From NCBI GenBank assembly GCA_930367215.1, contig OV884056.1, forward strand, positions 284,500,067 through 284,564,066: 64,000 bases of DNA. Direction: 5' to 3'. Below are positions 1-9,800 of the stretch, piece after piece. The notes beneath the pieces were generated by a model that worked only from the letters and a program-made list of their open reading frames with translations, did no database searches and was not told where the DNA came from. How positions within the stretch are numbered: the stretch's first letter is position 1; each line of letters begins with the position of its first letter. The stretch comes from Pollenia angustigena (lineage: Eukaryota > Arthropoda > Insecta > Diptera > Polleniidae). Made by a program: the position numbers and the translations under genes.

Positions 1-640
1 TGTTTGTTCTTAAATTAGTACTTTTTTAATGAAATATTGGACCTAAAAACATCAAATTAAACATGCGATTTCCTGAGTGAATGAGAATCTGTAAGATGGG
101 CATTTTGGTACTTTTTTGTTATTTAACTGATATTTTTTAAATTTCCGTTAGCATTGGACGTAGAAAAATTTAATTGAACATGCAATGTCCTGAGTGAATG
201 AGATCTGTAACAGGGCTTATTGTTACTTTTTTGTTGTCAAAAATCTGTAACAGGGCTTATTGTTACTTTATTGTTGTCAAAAATATCAAATTAAGCATGC
301 AAGGTCCTGAGTGAATAAGAATCTGTAAGATGGCTGTTTGGTACTTTTTGGTTCTTTGACCGGTAATTTTTTAATTTATTTTAAATATTGGACCTAAAAA
401 CATAAAATTAAACATGAAAGGTTCTGAGTGAATGAGAATCTGTAAGAGGGATCTTTTTGGTACTTTTTTATTCTTTGAATGGAACTTTTTGAATTTCCGT
501 TAGTATTGGACCTAGAAACATAAAATTAAACATGCAAGCTCCTGAGTGAATGAGAATCAGTAAGACGGATTTTTTGCTACTTTTTCGTTCTCTAACTGGT
601 ATTTCTTTAAAATAAACTGGTAATTTTTTTAATTTAATAT
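1..640. repeat. Tandem array, about 117-bp unit, five copies
   Basis: The block 'ctgagtgaatgagaatctgt' recurs near 72, 189, 306, 423 and 541, so the period is 117-118 bp. Each unit also carries 'attggacct..aaa', 'aaattaaacatg' and 'ggtacttttttgtt'. Units have diverged by scattered substitutions. One unit holds an internal duplication of about 40 bp near 200-280. The array reaches the left edge of the window and may continue beyond it. It looks like a satellite or the tandem core of a transposon. No coding potential is seen. Confidence 0.85.
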
Positions 641-1412
641 TTATTTTTGTGCATTAAATAAAAAAGCAAATTGGTGTCTGGTACTTTTACGAAATTCGGT
701 CGTTTTAGGTAGTAAATCTAGCTTTTAAGCCAATACGTATAGAAATAAAAATTAAATAACCTTTTTTACTTATCTAAAAAATACAAATTCAAATTTGGTA
801 CTTTTTCGAAATTCGAACGTTTCAGGGGTGAACATTGTACCTATGTATATCGATCCCGCGAACCTCATACCTCCTAAACTAAAAGAGATAAAAAACACCA
901 GCACTTATTCTTGTTTATTAGAAAAATTCGCTAACCGTATATTTCCTAAACAAAAGGAGATACAAAAAATTGAATACTAATTATTGTTCATTAAAAAAAT
1001 AAACGGACAGGTGTCTGGTACTTTTTTGAAGGAAGGCCTTTTTGGGGTGTAAAAGGGTAAATAAATATTGTATCACATTTTTAGCTTATCTAAAAAATAC
1101 AAAACAGATTTGGACCTTTTTTGAAATTCAAACGTTTAAGGTGTGAAAATCGTTCCTAATTTTGTTACTGTTTTCTCAACATTTTTCTCCATCGCTATAT
1201 AATATAAATTTGTAAAGTTACTGACGGATTCATCATCGTACATCCTAAACTCCTGAAGCTAAAAAGCTGACTTTTGGACCGAAGGTTGGCCTCTCGCCAA
1301 ATCGATTCCGCTAACCTTAAAAATCCAAAATTAAAGAGATCCAAAAAATTTAACACTTATTGTTGTTCGTTAAAAAAATAAGGGGACAGGTGCTTGGTAC
1401 TTTTTTGAAAAT
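640..1412. repeat. Second diverged repeat, units of about 335-385 bp
   Basis: The phrases 'ggtgtctggtactttt' (near 675 and 1011, degenerate near 1390), 'tatctaaaaaatacaaa' (near 774 and 1087) and 'ttgttc(a/g)ttaaaaaaataa' (near 984 and 1365) recur in the same order. This gives about two long units and a partial third. The 'ggtactttt' word also occurs in the 117-bp array to the left, so the two arrays may share an origin. The short open frame at 795-980 runs across repeat sequence and is not considered a gene. Confidence 0.65.
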
Positions 1413-2054
1413 AAACTTTGGCATAAAAATATATCCACGAAGAAAAAGGAGACGCTAACGAAGTAGCGGGTTAAATGCTAGTTATGAATAAAATAAGACA
1501 TGAAATCGTGAATTAACAGTAAACAAAATGTTAATTAGACGTGATTGAATAAACTATTTGGATTCAGCACGCTAAAGTCAATTAAAATCACATAATCAAG
1601 TTCTCTACAGCGACTTTTTTTGTTTGTTGCCGAGCAGTGTTAATAAAACATAAACATTTTTAAAAAGCCTTTTCTGATATTTCAGGAATAGTAAAGTAAT
1701 ATCATTTCAAATGTACACGAAAAGAATTATTTACTAAATCACCAGAAAATATGTCTTCAACCAAGAAAATGTTGCACCATTCTTGTCCAAGCCAAAAATG
1801 TCTTATTGTAAACATATGTGTGGCTTGGTTTATACAAGAAGTTATGACTCAAAGCGAGCTAAAATGTACTTTACTACGGCTTATAAAAAATATTCGTTGC
1901 TTTTTATTTTACAAAATCAGAAGAAAAGCCTGAATTTTTTTCATAAAACCGTGCAGCACTAGTAAGTTAAAGAAAACGTAATATGTATAATACATTTTTG
2001 ATTGATTTGATTAACATTTCGATCCAAATAAAAGAATCAAACCTAGTTTTCTTG
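1413..2054. other. AT-rich stretch, nothing recognised
   Basis: No recognisable gene, terminal repeat or tandem array is seen here. The only open frame (1751-1933) is short, low in complexity and resembles nothing I know. Confidence 0.5.
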
Positions 2055-3002
2055 AGCATTCTTTGAGCACGAACAGCATGTGTGTGTATTGTGTATGTAT
2101 ATGTTTTATTTGTGTAAAATGTGTAAAGCCAGCAAGGCTTTTTGTTATTGTTTCGTATGTGTATTCTGTTTTTGTAAAAAATTTTTGGTTTTTTTTGCCA
2201 GCTAAAAGGGTGCTTAGCAGAACTAAGCTGAACCAAACAAAATGAAGTTTGTGGTTAAAAAAAACCCAACGGAATTAAATGTTCGAATCTTTTTGTTGAG
2301 CTGGAAAAGAAGTGTATTATTTTTGTGTTCGACGGATGGCAAACAGGGAAACGTTATTTTTTTAATGATTTACTACACAAACGCTATAATAGTTTGTGTT
2401 TTTCACAAATCTATCGAACCGAACACTAATAGCCTTTTTACACTGATCAACATCTAACATCTACCATCAATTTGCCACAACTTGCGAAGATGTTAACATC
2501 TTTCCATAAGAAATATATAGGGCTGAAAACCAACATATTTCAACATCTTTAAAAGATGTTCCTATCTCATTTTATTCCATTCTACATCTTTCGATTATTT
2601 TAGTGTCATCACTAGAAAAGTGGCAATAAGTTATATTATTATTGTGGCATCACTGACAAAAATAAGTTGGTTTTGAAAGCAGCGTTACCATTTGTCAAGT
2701 TTTATTTTTTATTGCTAAGTTTTATTGTTAAGTATTTTTTATATTTTGAAACAAATTTAACTTCAAATAAATTTTTTTGTTTTCTTTTTAAATTTTGCAA
2801 CTTTTGTGAGAAAAAAACATTTTTTATTTAAAAAAAATCTTTTTTTCAAAAATGGTAACATTTTTGTTTGATGGTTGATGTTAGATGTGAGCAATGTAAA
2901 CGAGTGTTTCAGATTTTCTACATCTTGGATGGTAGATGTTAAATGTTGATCAGTGTAAAAAGGCTATAAGGAACGATGTTTAGTGTTTATTTTCGAACAC
3001 TG
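2055..3002 (+). mobile_element. Non-autonomous element, copy A (interrupted)
   Basis: This stretch aligns by eye with the reverse complement of 7692-8345. Shared blocks include 'gtgtgtattgtgtat', 'atgaagtttgtggtt', 'aacggaatt.aatgtt' and 'ctttttgttgag'. It ends in 'cgaacactg' at 3002. Relative to copy B it lacks one terminal segment of about 260 bp and is interrupted by a separate MITE at 2432-2964. The open frames inside (2063-2457) are not conserved as protein between the copies and are judged non-coding. Confidence 0.7.
2432..2964. mobile_element. 533-bp MITE with about 35-bp TIRs and TA duplication
   Basis: The left end, GCCTTTTTACACTGATCAAC, is matched in reverse complement by the right end, with near-perfect pairing over about 35 bp ending in the 'atctaccat' block. 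TA lies outside each end (2430-2431 and 2965-2966), the duplication expected of Tc1/mariner-type elements. The inside is rich in 'agatgtt' words. Sequence near 2682 resembles the terminus of the hAT element at 53637 and may be an older insertion. It sits inside copy A of the element at 2055. Confidence 0.8.
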
Positions 3003-4150
3003 ATAAGAATTGTATCATATTTGGATTAAACGAGTCGATATGTATCAATACCAGAGAAAGCCAAAAAGTTATATTTTTAATACTTATTATCTATTCATAC
3101 GCCACCGAGCACGAGTACAGGCAGGTATGACTACCAATAAGTATGAACATAAATAAATGTATATCGATCGGTATGAGTATGAACAAACAGGCATGCGTAT
3201 GGATATTGCTATGAATGCGTATGAGTATAGGCATGTATCGATGAGTATCGACAAGTTACTTCAACAATCAGTGTGGTTATTGTAAAGCAAGCAGTGTTGC
3301 CACGACCTAAAAATTTTTTATGCAGAAAAAGTAATTATATTAAAAGTAGTTTTTCCAAAACCAACAAAACAAATATAGCACTGATTAAATTAGATTTTTA
3401 TTAAATTTTGTCAGAGTTATATTAATATATAAATATTTTCTATTATTAAAAAATAATGCTTCTAATAACTATAATAAAATATTATCTGTTTTACGACAGA
3501 GGTTTTTTATGAAAAGAATTATAAAAAGAAGGCTATCAACTATTTTGGGATCTATACTGTTTCTTTTTTTATGTTTCTAGCTAAAGAGAAAATTTGCTCT
3601 GATGCTGCGCTGCAGTCAGGAAATTTAATAAAATTCTTGATTCTTAACCGCGGTTACTTTGTGGAGCTATTTTTCCACCAATGCATGTTCTCGAAGTCGA
3701 AGGCTGCAGTGGAATACTGATTGACTTCAGCCCTTAAATGTTAAACAATTTTAAACGTCTTAAAAATGCAACTGACAACAGATAAACCTCTCAAAGTCAT
3801 AATATGTATGAATGTATTTACCTGTGATATCTAATTTCTTAGCTAAGAATATGAATATTTGATTTTTTTTTGTATACGGTAACTTTTTGGGTTTTTTATT
3901 AAAAACGATTAAAAAAACACGACATATTTTAATTTGCAGTCATTTTGTAATTTTTTTCAGATTTTCTTAAAAATAGTTTTTTCTATTTAAAAAACAACAC
4001 TGATCTTTGCATTCCAGAGATTTTTGTAAGGTCAACAATCGTTTTTCAATAAAAATTTTGTTGAATTGTACTCAAACGATTTTGAAAAAAAGTATTTTTT
4101 ACAAAAAATATTTCTGGCAACGTTTATGAAAAAAAAATTACCAAATAAAA
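3003..4150. other. AT-rich stretch, nothing recognised
   Basis: Degenerate 'gtatgagtat' microsatellite-like sequence fills about 3100-3250. The rest is AT-rich with no gene or element ends that I can support. Confidence 0.5.
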
Positions 4151-4154
4151 AATG

Positions 4155-4325
4155 TATCAAAAAAATTTTTGGGAATACAAAATTTTAATTTAAAAGGTTT
4201 TGTTGTTCGTGCTTAATTCCCAATTTTAATTCTTGATAAAAACACTGAAATTTATTGTTGATGGGATAAGCTATTCCTATGCGCATTTCACTGGTTGCTT
4301 AGGACAGATCGTCAGGAAACTAAAG
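4155..4325 (-). repeat. Dispersed repeat Z, fragment
   Basis: Reverse-complement match to the sequence near 57275-57410: 'tgggaatacaaaattttaa', 'gcttaattccca', 'aaatttattgttgatgggat', 'tggttgcttagg'. Other fragments lie at 24940-25015, 50265-50575, 57545-57840 and 58585-58800, and a short piece near 27865. The full element was not defined. Confidence 0.7.
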
Positions 4326-4403
4326 ATATTAATTCAAAAAATGTTTGAAGTCAATGATATAACTATGGGTGTATCAGGATATGTGTGAGTATGAAACACA
4401 ATA

Positions 4404-5805
4404 GGTTAGGTTAAGAAGGGTTGTGTGCCCTCAGGCACACCTCCACTCGGAGACCGAATACGATCCATTGTGATTCCCTTCAATGAAAATATGAAGTAAG
4501 AGATGGAGATAAGAGGAAGTGAAAAATAGAGAAAAGGAAGCAAGATATAGACAGAAAATTAGAAAGTAGGACCAATACCCCCCTTACAGTCCCCTCAACA
4601 GAAACAGCCGCGTTATTTCCCTGACAAACCCCAGTATATTGGCCGGATTACATCCAGCTATGCACCCCAGTTCGTCGTGAAACCTATCTCCTAGCCATTT
4701 CAGTCTGATACCCTGCATCCTAGGACAATGGCACAGTACATGCTCTATCGTCTCTAGCTCTTCCGAATCCTCGCATAGCCTGCAGAAGTCCGGTATGGCG
4801 TTGTCCCATCTGCCCGCAAAAGCCCTGACAGGACAATGACCCGTCAAGAAACCTATAAGTGTTCTGAGACTACCCCTATCCAATCCCAGTAGAACCCTGG
4901 TTGCCCCCGCGTCCAAATTGGGCCATAATGCCCTAGACACCCTGCAATTTATTCTGCCCCTCCAGGATCGGTTAACGTCATCACGAAATTTCTCCCGTAT
5001 CACCCCATAGTAGTAGCATAGGGGGGGGGGGGGTTTACCCCCTGTCCCCCACCACTAAGTCGAGATCCGAACCCCCTCTCGGGAGTTCGTCCGCCACCTC
5101 ATTCCCATCAACCATGCAGTGTCCTGGTACCCAACACAGCCTCACGTTGAATGACCCCATGAGTTCCCTAAGAGCGCTCCTACACCGCGCAACCAGGCAT
5201 GATCGCACCGTATGGCCCCTCAAAGCCCGAAGCGCCGCCTGACTATCGACGTAAATTGTCACCTCAGATCCACCCACGATGTGATCCAGTATCACCTCCG
5301 TCGCCCTCCAGATCGCTAGGATCTCAGCCTGGAAGACACTGCACTCATCAGGGAGTCTGAATGACCTTTTTACCTCGGTGTCCGCGATATAAACACCGGC
5401 ACCCGTGCCGGTTTCCATCTAGGATCCATCCGTAAATACTGCCCACCCCTCAAACAGTCCATTGGATCCACTCCAATTTTCCCTATCCGGGAACTCCACT
5501 GGTGGTGTTGCACCGAAGTCCAGGGTCGTAGTCTTGTGATCCGAAATTCCCTCGAGAATAATACCCTGATCAAGCAGACCCATCTCGTACAAAATTCTCG
5601 TGTGATCGTCCCGCCTAGGTCTAACTAAAGAAGACTTGTAAAGTCTAAGTAGGTTCCTAGCTGCCACACTCCTCACATAATGCTCGATAGGGGATAGATA
5701 TAGTAGGATGTCCAGCGCTGCCTGCGGAGTGCTTCTCCTTGCGCCTGTGATGCCAAGAGATGCACTTCTTTGAACCTTGCTGAGCATCTTCCTATAGCTA
5801 TCCAC
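4404..5805 (-). mobile_element. 5'-truncated non-LTR retrotransposon with 14-bp TSD
   Basis: The insertion is bounded by a perfect 14-bp direct repeat, TATGAAACACAATA, at 4390-4403 and 5806-5819. Read on the minus strand it holds the end of a reverse transcriptase ORF (post-RT region, RNase H domain, C-terminal CCHC-like segment) followed by a short 3' UTR with no long poly(A). The 5' truncation and variable-length TSD are typical of target-primed reverse transcription. The presence of RNase H points to the I/LOA group of non-LTR clades; the exact clade is not certain. Confidence 0.9.
4584..5805 (-). pseudogene. Non-LTR retrotransposon RT/RNase H polyprotein, C-terminal part, broken
   Basis: Translated on the minus strand, 5805-5419 reads as the region after the polymerase domain ('GITGARRSTPQAALDILLYL') and ends in FTDGS, the start of an RNase H domain. 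A TAG at 5416-5418 breaks the frame. The same frame resumes with GTGAGVYI and runs through 'IYVDSQAALRAL' and 'LCWVPGH..VDGNEVAD', which are the RNase H catalytic motifs. It stops again at 5035 beside a run of 14 C's, which is probably a frameshift site. A third open piece (5003-4584) carries C-x2-C followed by 'IEHVLCHC', the Cys/His segment usual at the end of these ORFs. With at least two breaks the copy is dead. It probably had no function here even when inserted, because the 5' part is missing. Confidence 0.88.
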
Positions 5806-5819
5806 TATGAAACACAATA

Positions 5820-6329
5820 AGTATGATAACATACATGAATGAAATCAAATGCGCATGGATATACACAAGTATGAGAATAAACAGATACGAGTACGCACAC
5901 GTATTGAAAATTTTCGATATGTTCTAGAGTACTTTAATTTTTTTATACCCATTGCCTTTCTCTGATCAATACTAAATATAAACTGTTTGGCTTATGTGTA
6001 TTAAGACCCGTGTAATGGGAATTTTTCGGAAAAATTCTTACGCGTAGAAAAAGCAAAAATTCAAAGTCATGTCTGTTGTACAAGCAAAATAGTCTCAATA
6101 AAAATTCAGTCTAAAAGGTACTTCGCACTATTACACAAATCTTACGTATTTTGAGGGAAATATAACCCTGTCATGAAAAGTTATTATTGTTTTTTGAAAA
6201 TATTCAGACAATAATTAGATCAGATATGAATTTTTTATCAAAATTGGTAAGACTTGTAGGATAGTGTAAAGAACCTTTAAGTTTTTTTTTTTTTTTTTTT
6301 TGAAAATTTCTATCTTAACTAGGTAATAC
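5820..6329. other. AT-rich stretch, nothing recognised
   Basis: Contains a long T run near 6280-6301. No gene or element ends are supported. Confidence 0.5.
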
Positions 6330-6554
6330 CAAGGCGAATTCATCCCAGGTAATCTCGGTACTACAACAAGTACAACTCGTACAAAAACCACAAGCAATTT
6401 GTTTTTGTAAAATCATTGTACAATGTCAAAAACAGAAATAAAACAAAACAGAAACAAAGATAATAAAAGAGAATAAACAAAATTTTGACATCCAACAGTG
6501 AATTGAGCTAATATCAGCAGGGCTTTTAAGACCACCTGTAATAAATTCGCCTTG
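6330..6554. mobile_element. 225-bp MITE of the CAAGGCGAATT family, 8-bp TSD
   Basis: The ends CAAGGCGAATTCAT and ..ATAAATTCGCCTTG are inverted copies. The 8-bp sequence GGTAATAC is duplicated exactly at 6322-6329 and 6555-6562. An 8-bp TSD suggests hAT-type transposition. Related copies are at 8858-8943 and 48513-48957, with a partial copy near 45493. Confidence 0.85.
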
Positions 6555-6638
6555 GGTAATACAATATCTTAATTTTATTAAAAGAAAATCTAAATTATAA
6601 TATTTTTGTCTACATTTTAATTTTATAAAACATTTATT

Positions 6639-6751
6639 TGTTGTTTCCAGGTGGCAAGCAATTGATTGTGTAGAAAAACTTATATGAAAATCACTCAGTT
6701 TTTTATATAAATTTTACTACACAATAAATTGCTTGTCACCTGGAAACAACA
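6639..6751. mobile_element. 113-bp hairpin MITE
   Basis: TGTTGTTTCCAGGTG at the left is mirrored by CACCTGGAAACAACA at the right. The pairing continues inward through 'gcaagcaatt' and 'tgtgtag', leaving a loop of about 50 bp that contains 'gaaaatcactcagtttttt'. The same loop and arm sequence occurs at 17422-17735. Confidence 0.8.
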
Positions 6752-6789
6752 CATTAAAGAACTTCATAAATTCGCCATAATTTTTTCGA

Positions 6790-6795
6790 TTTATT
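6790..6795 (-). terminator. Poly(A) signal for the phosphoglycerate mutase gene
   Basis: AATAAA on the minus strand, about 80 nt past the stop codon at 6874. This is the first such hexamer downstream, so a 3' UTR of about 100 nt is likely. Confidence 0.6.
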
Positions 6796-6873
6796 TTACA
6801 ATTTTAGTTAGAAAACACTTTTCATTTTAAAACATCAGTCCGTAGGCGACAAAGTTGTTGCAGTTTCATTCCA

Positions 6874-9800
6874 TTAATTTCCTATGGAAGCCACCTTGGC
6901 GCTTTCCGTTTTCACATACTCTTCATCGGCCAAATATTGTACTTTATCCACACGCATGCCCAATTCCATGTCGTATTGATAGACACAAGGAACACTATTC
7001 GGTATGTTTAGTTTCATTATATCTTCATCGGTTATTTCTAAACATAAATAAAAAAAAAAATTAATATTTGTTTTAGGATTTTCTAGTTTTCAGATCACAA
7101 ACCTTCAATATGTTTCATGAGGGCTCTTACCACTGTACCATGGGCCACTACCAGCACCTTTTGTCCATTTAATACTTTTGGCATTATTTCATTTTCCCAA
7201 AAAGGAGTTGTACGTTGCATAAGAGTTTTAAGAGATTCGGTATCGGGAAATTGTTCGGAGGGTATATCTTTGAATTTGGGATTGTTGCGTATCTTATCGT
7301 AATAGGGATTTTCAGGTGTTATCGGTGGGGGTAAGACATCAAAGGAACGTCGCCATATTTGTACCTGAAATGTGAAAATATTGAAATTTATAAGGATTAT
7401 AATTTGGGTAGAACTCAGGAGATATGCATAGAAAATATACCTTTCTGAAAAAGTACTTTATAAACTTTTTTGAAGAAAAAAGCATTTTAAAAAAGAACCC
7501 TTACGTTTTTAATAGTATTTAAATAAAATATATTCCCCCGTATTCACAAACGATTATTAAATTTAACAAACGCTTATTAAGGATAATTTTCATAGTAAAT
7601 TTGTTCTTTAAACCTTTATTAAATTTAAAAAATGTTTGTGAATAAAGGCAATTATCTTTTAAGTTTATTTTTAAACAAAATTTGATTTTTAAGTGTTATT
7701 TCGAAAATAAACATTAAATATCACTCCTTAGTGTTCGGTTTGGTAGATTTGTGGGAAACACAAACGCTAATAGTGTTTGTGTAGAAAATCTTAAAAAAAA
7801 AAATTAGGTTTCCCTGTTTGTCTTCTTTCGAAAACAAAAATAATACTGGGGTCTAATCACCGCATTCGATACTATCGTATCGAATAAACTATTGAATGTT
7901 TTTGCATACGATAGACACTGACATATCGAATGAAAACTCGATAAATGTAATTTCGAGTTACTCGATATCGAAAGCTATTATTTCAAATTCAATACATTTC
8001 TTTCGATATCGAGTTTCATGATGCCAAAATAAATAATTTCGATCAATTTTTCTCGATTTCGTATGCGGTGATTAGACCCCTGTTCTTATCGAACTCAACA
8101 AAAAGATGAAAACATTAAATTCCGTTCGGTTTTTTTTAAACCACAAACTTCATTCTGTCGGTTCGGCTCATCAATGTTCGTTCGTTTCTGCTGTGCGTAG
8201 CGCCCTTTTGGTTGGTAAAAAAAATTAAATATTTTTAACTAAAACAAAATACACGTACAAAAAAAGCCAGCCAAATTATTTTACACTGACAAAACGTATA
8301 CACAATACACACAACCAAGTTGTTCGTGCTGTGGTCGTTGCTTGTATACTTTGTTTGTTCATTTCTTTATCAATGTAAAAAAATAAACATCATAAAACAT
8401 TAAAATATAATGTTTCTCTACATTATCACTTCAATTGTTCTGTTTTTTAACGAAGAACAGAATACTATATAATGTTCGGCTCTTTCTTGAAAACAGTTAC
8501 GAACGGTATTAAAGGTTGAGTTCGTCTACACAAACACTAAGAAAATAGATATCGTTCCTGGTTGAGTGAGCCAAACTCTAAATAATGTTCTGTTTTTTTT
8601 TCGAACACTGATTTAGGCACTCAATTTGAAAAAATACTTTTAAAAAATATTTTATTTAATAAAAAAAAAAAAAAAAACACTTTGAAAATATAAAATTTGA
8701 AGAGATAAATTTAACAAATAAAAAACAATTTTCAAATGCCCTTTTCAAAAACTACAAGAAGACTTAAAAAATATTGTTAAAAAAATGATCTTATTTAAAA
8801 GCAAGTAAGAGTGCTTTGTTCAGCTGTGCCGAATCTTTTAAACCCTTCACCTTACGTCAAGGCGAATTTATATGAGGTGACCGCAAAGGAAAATTCACTA
8901 GAATTCGTCTTAGCGGTCAACTTATATTAATAAATTCGCCTTGCCTAGCATAACAAGCCGTCTTAGATCACACACCCACTAACACACAATATCAAACAGA
9001 ATTAAAAAAAAAAAACAATATTCTTAACAGAAAATTATATAAAAATGTCATTGTTTAGATATAAATAAATCAACTTTGTGCCACGCTTACTTGTCCAATG
9101 CCGCCCACATTTTGTCGGATGTTGTGTATTGGCAGCCAAGATGCTTGTACCTTATTTTGAAACTTTGCTCTTGCCGCTCTCCAAATATAACGATATATGA
9201 CGTACCACGCCCACTAGTCCAATCCTGCCCACATTTTGTCGCATGTTGTGTTTTTATAACTAAGATGCTTGTACCTAATTTGGAAACTTTGGCTCTTGCC
9301 GTTCTTCAGATATACAGAAATCTTTAATGTCTTTGTATAAGAACTGCCACGCCTACTTGTCCAATCTTGTCCAAATTTTCTCGGATGTTGTGTATTGGCA
9401 ACCAAGATACTAGTTCCTTATTTGGAAACTTTGCACTTGCCGTTCTCCAGATATACAGAAATAGGACGTACCACACCCACTTGTCCAATCCCGCCCACAT
9501 TTTGTCGGATGTTGTGTTTTGATAACTTAGATGATTGTACTTAATTAGGAAACTTTGGCTCTTGCCGGTCTCATGATATACAGAAATCTTGAATGTCTTT
9601 GTATAAGAACTGCCACGCCTACTTGTAACTCAAGGGATTATTGGGTTAAATTAGAGGCAGTAGTGGTTTGCTCAGATCACAGCCATTTGTGGACCGATTA
9701 GGCTGAAAAGCAAACAATTTCGGACTATATGTGACATAAATATACATATAAATATTAATTCCCCATCATAACTGGGGTCTTCGTAACCCCATTTCTACGG

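Noticed and set aside
1..640. Regularly spaced repeats that could suggest a CRISPR array
   Set aside because: The 117-bp units are contiguous and similar throughout, with no short repeat plus unique spacer pattern, and the DNA is from an animal.
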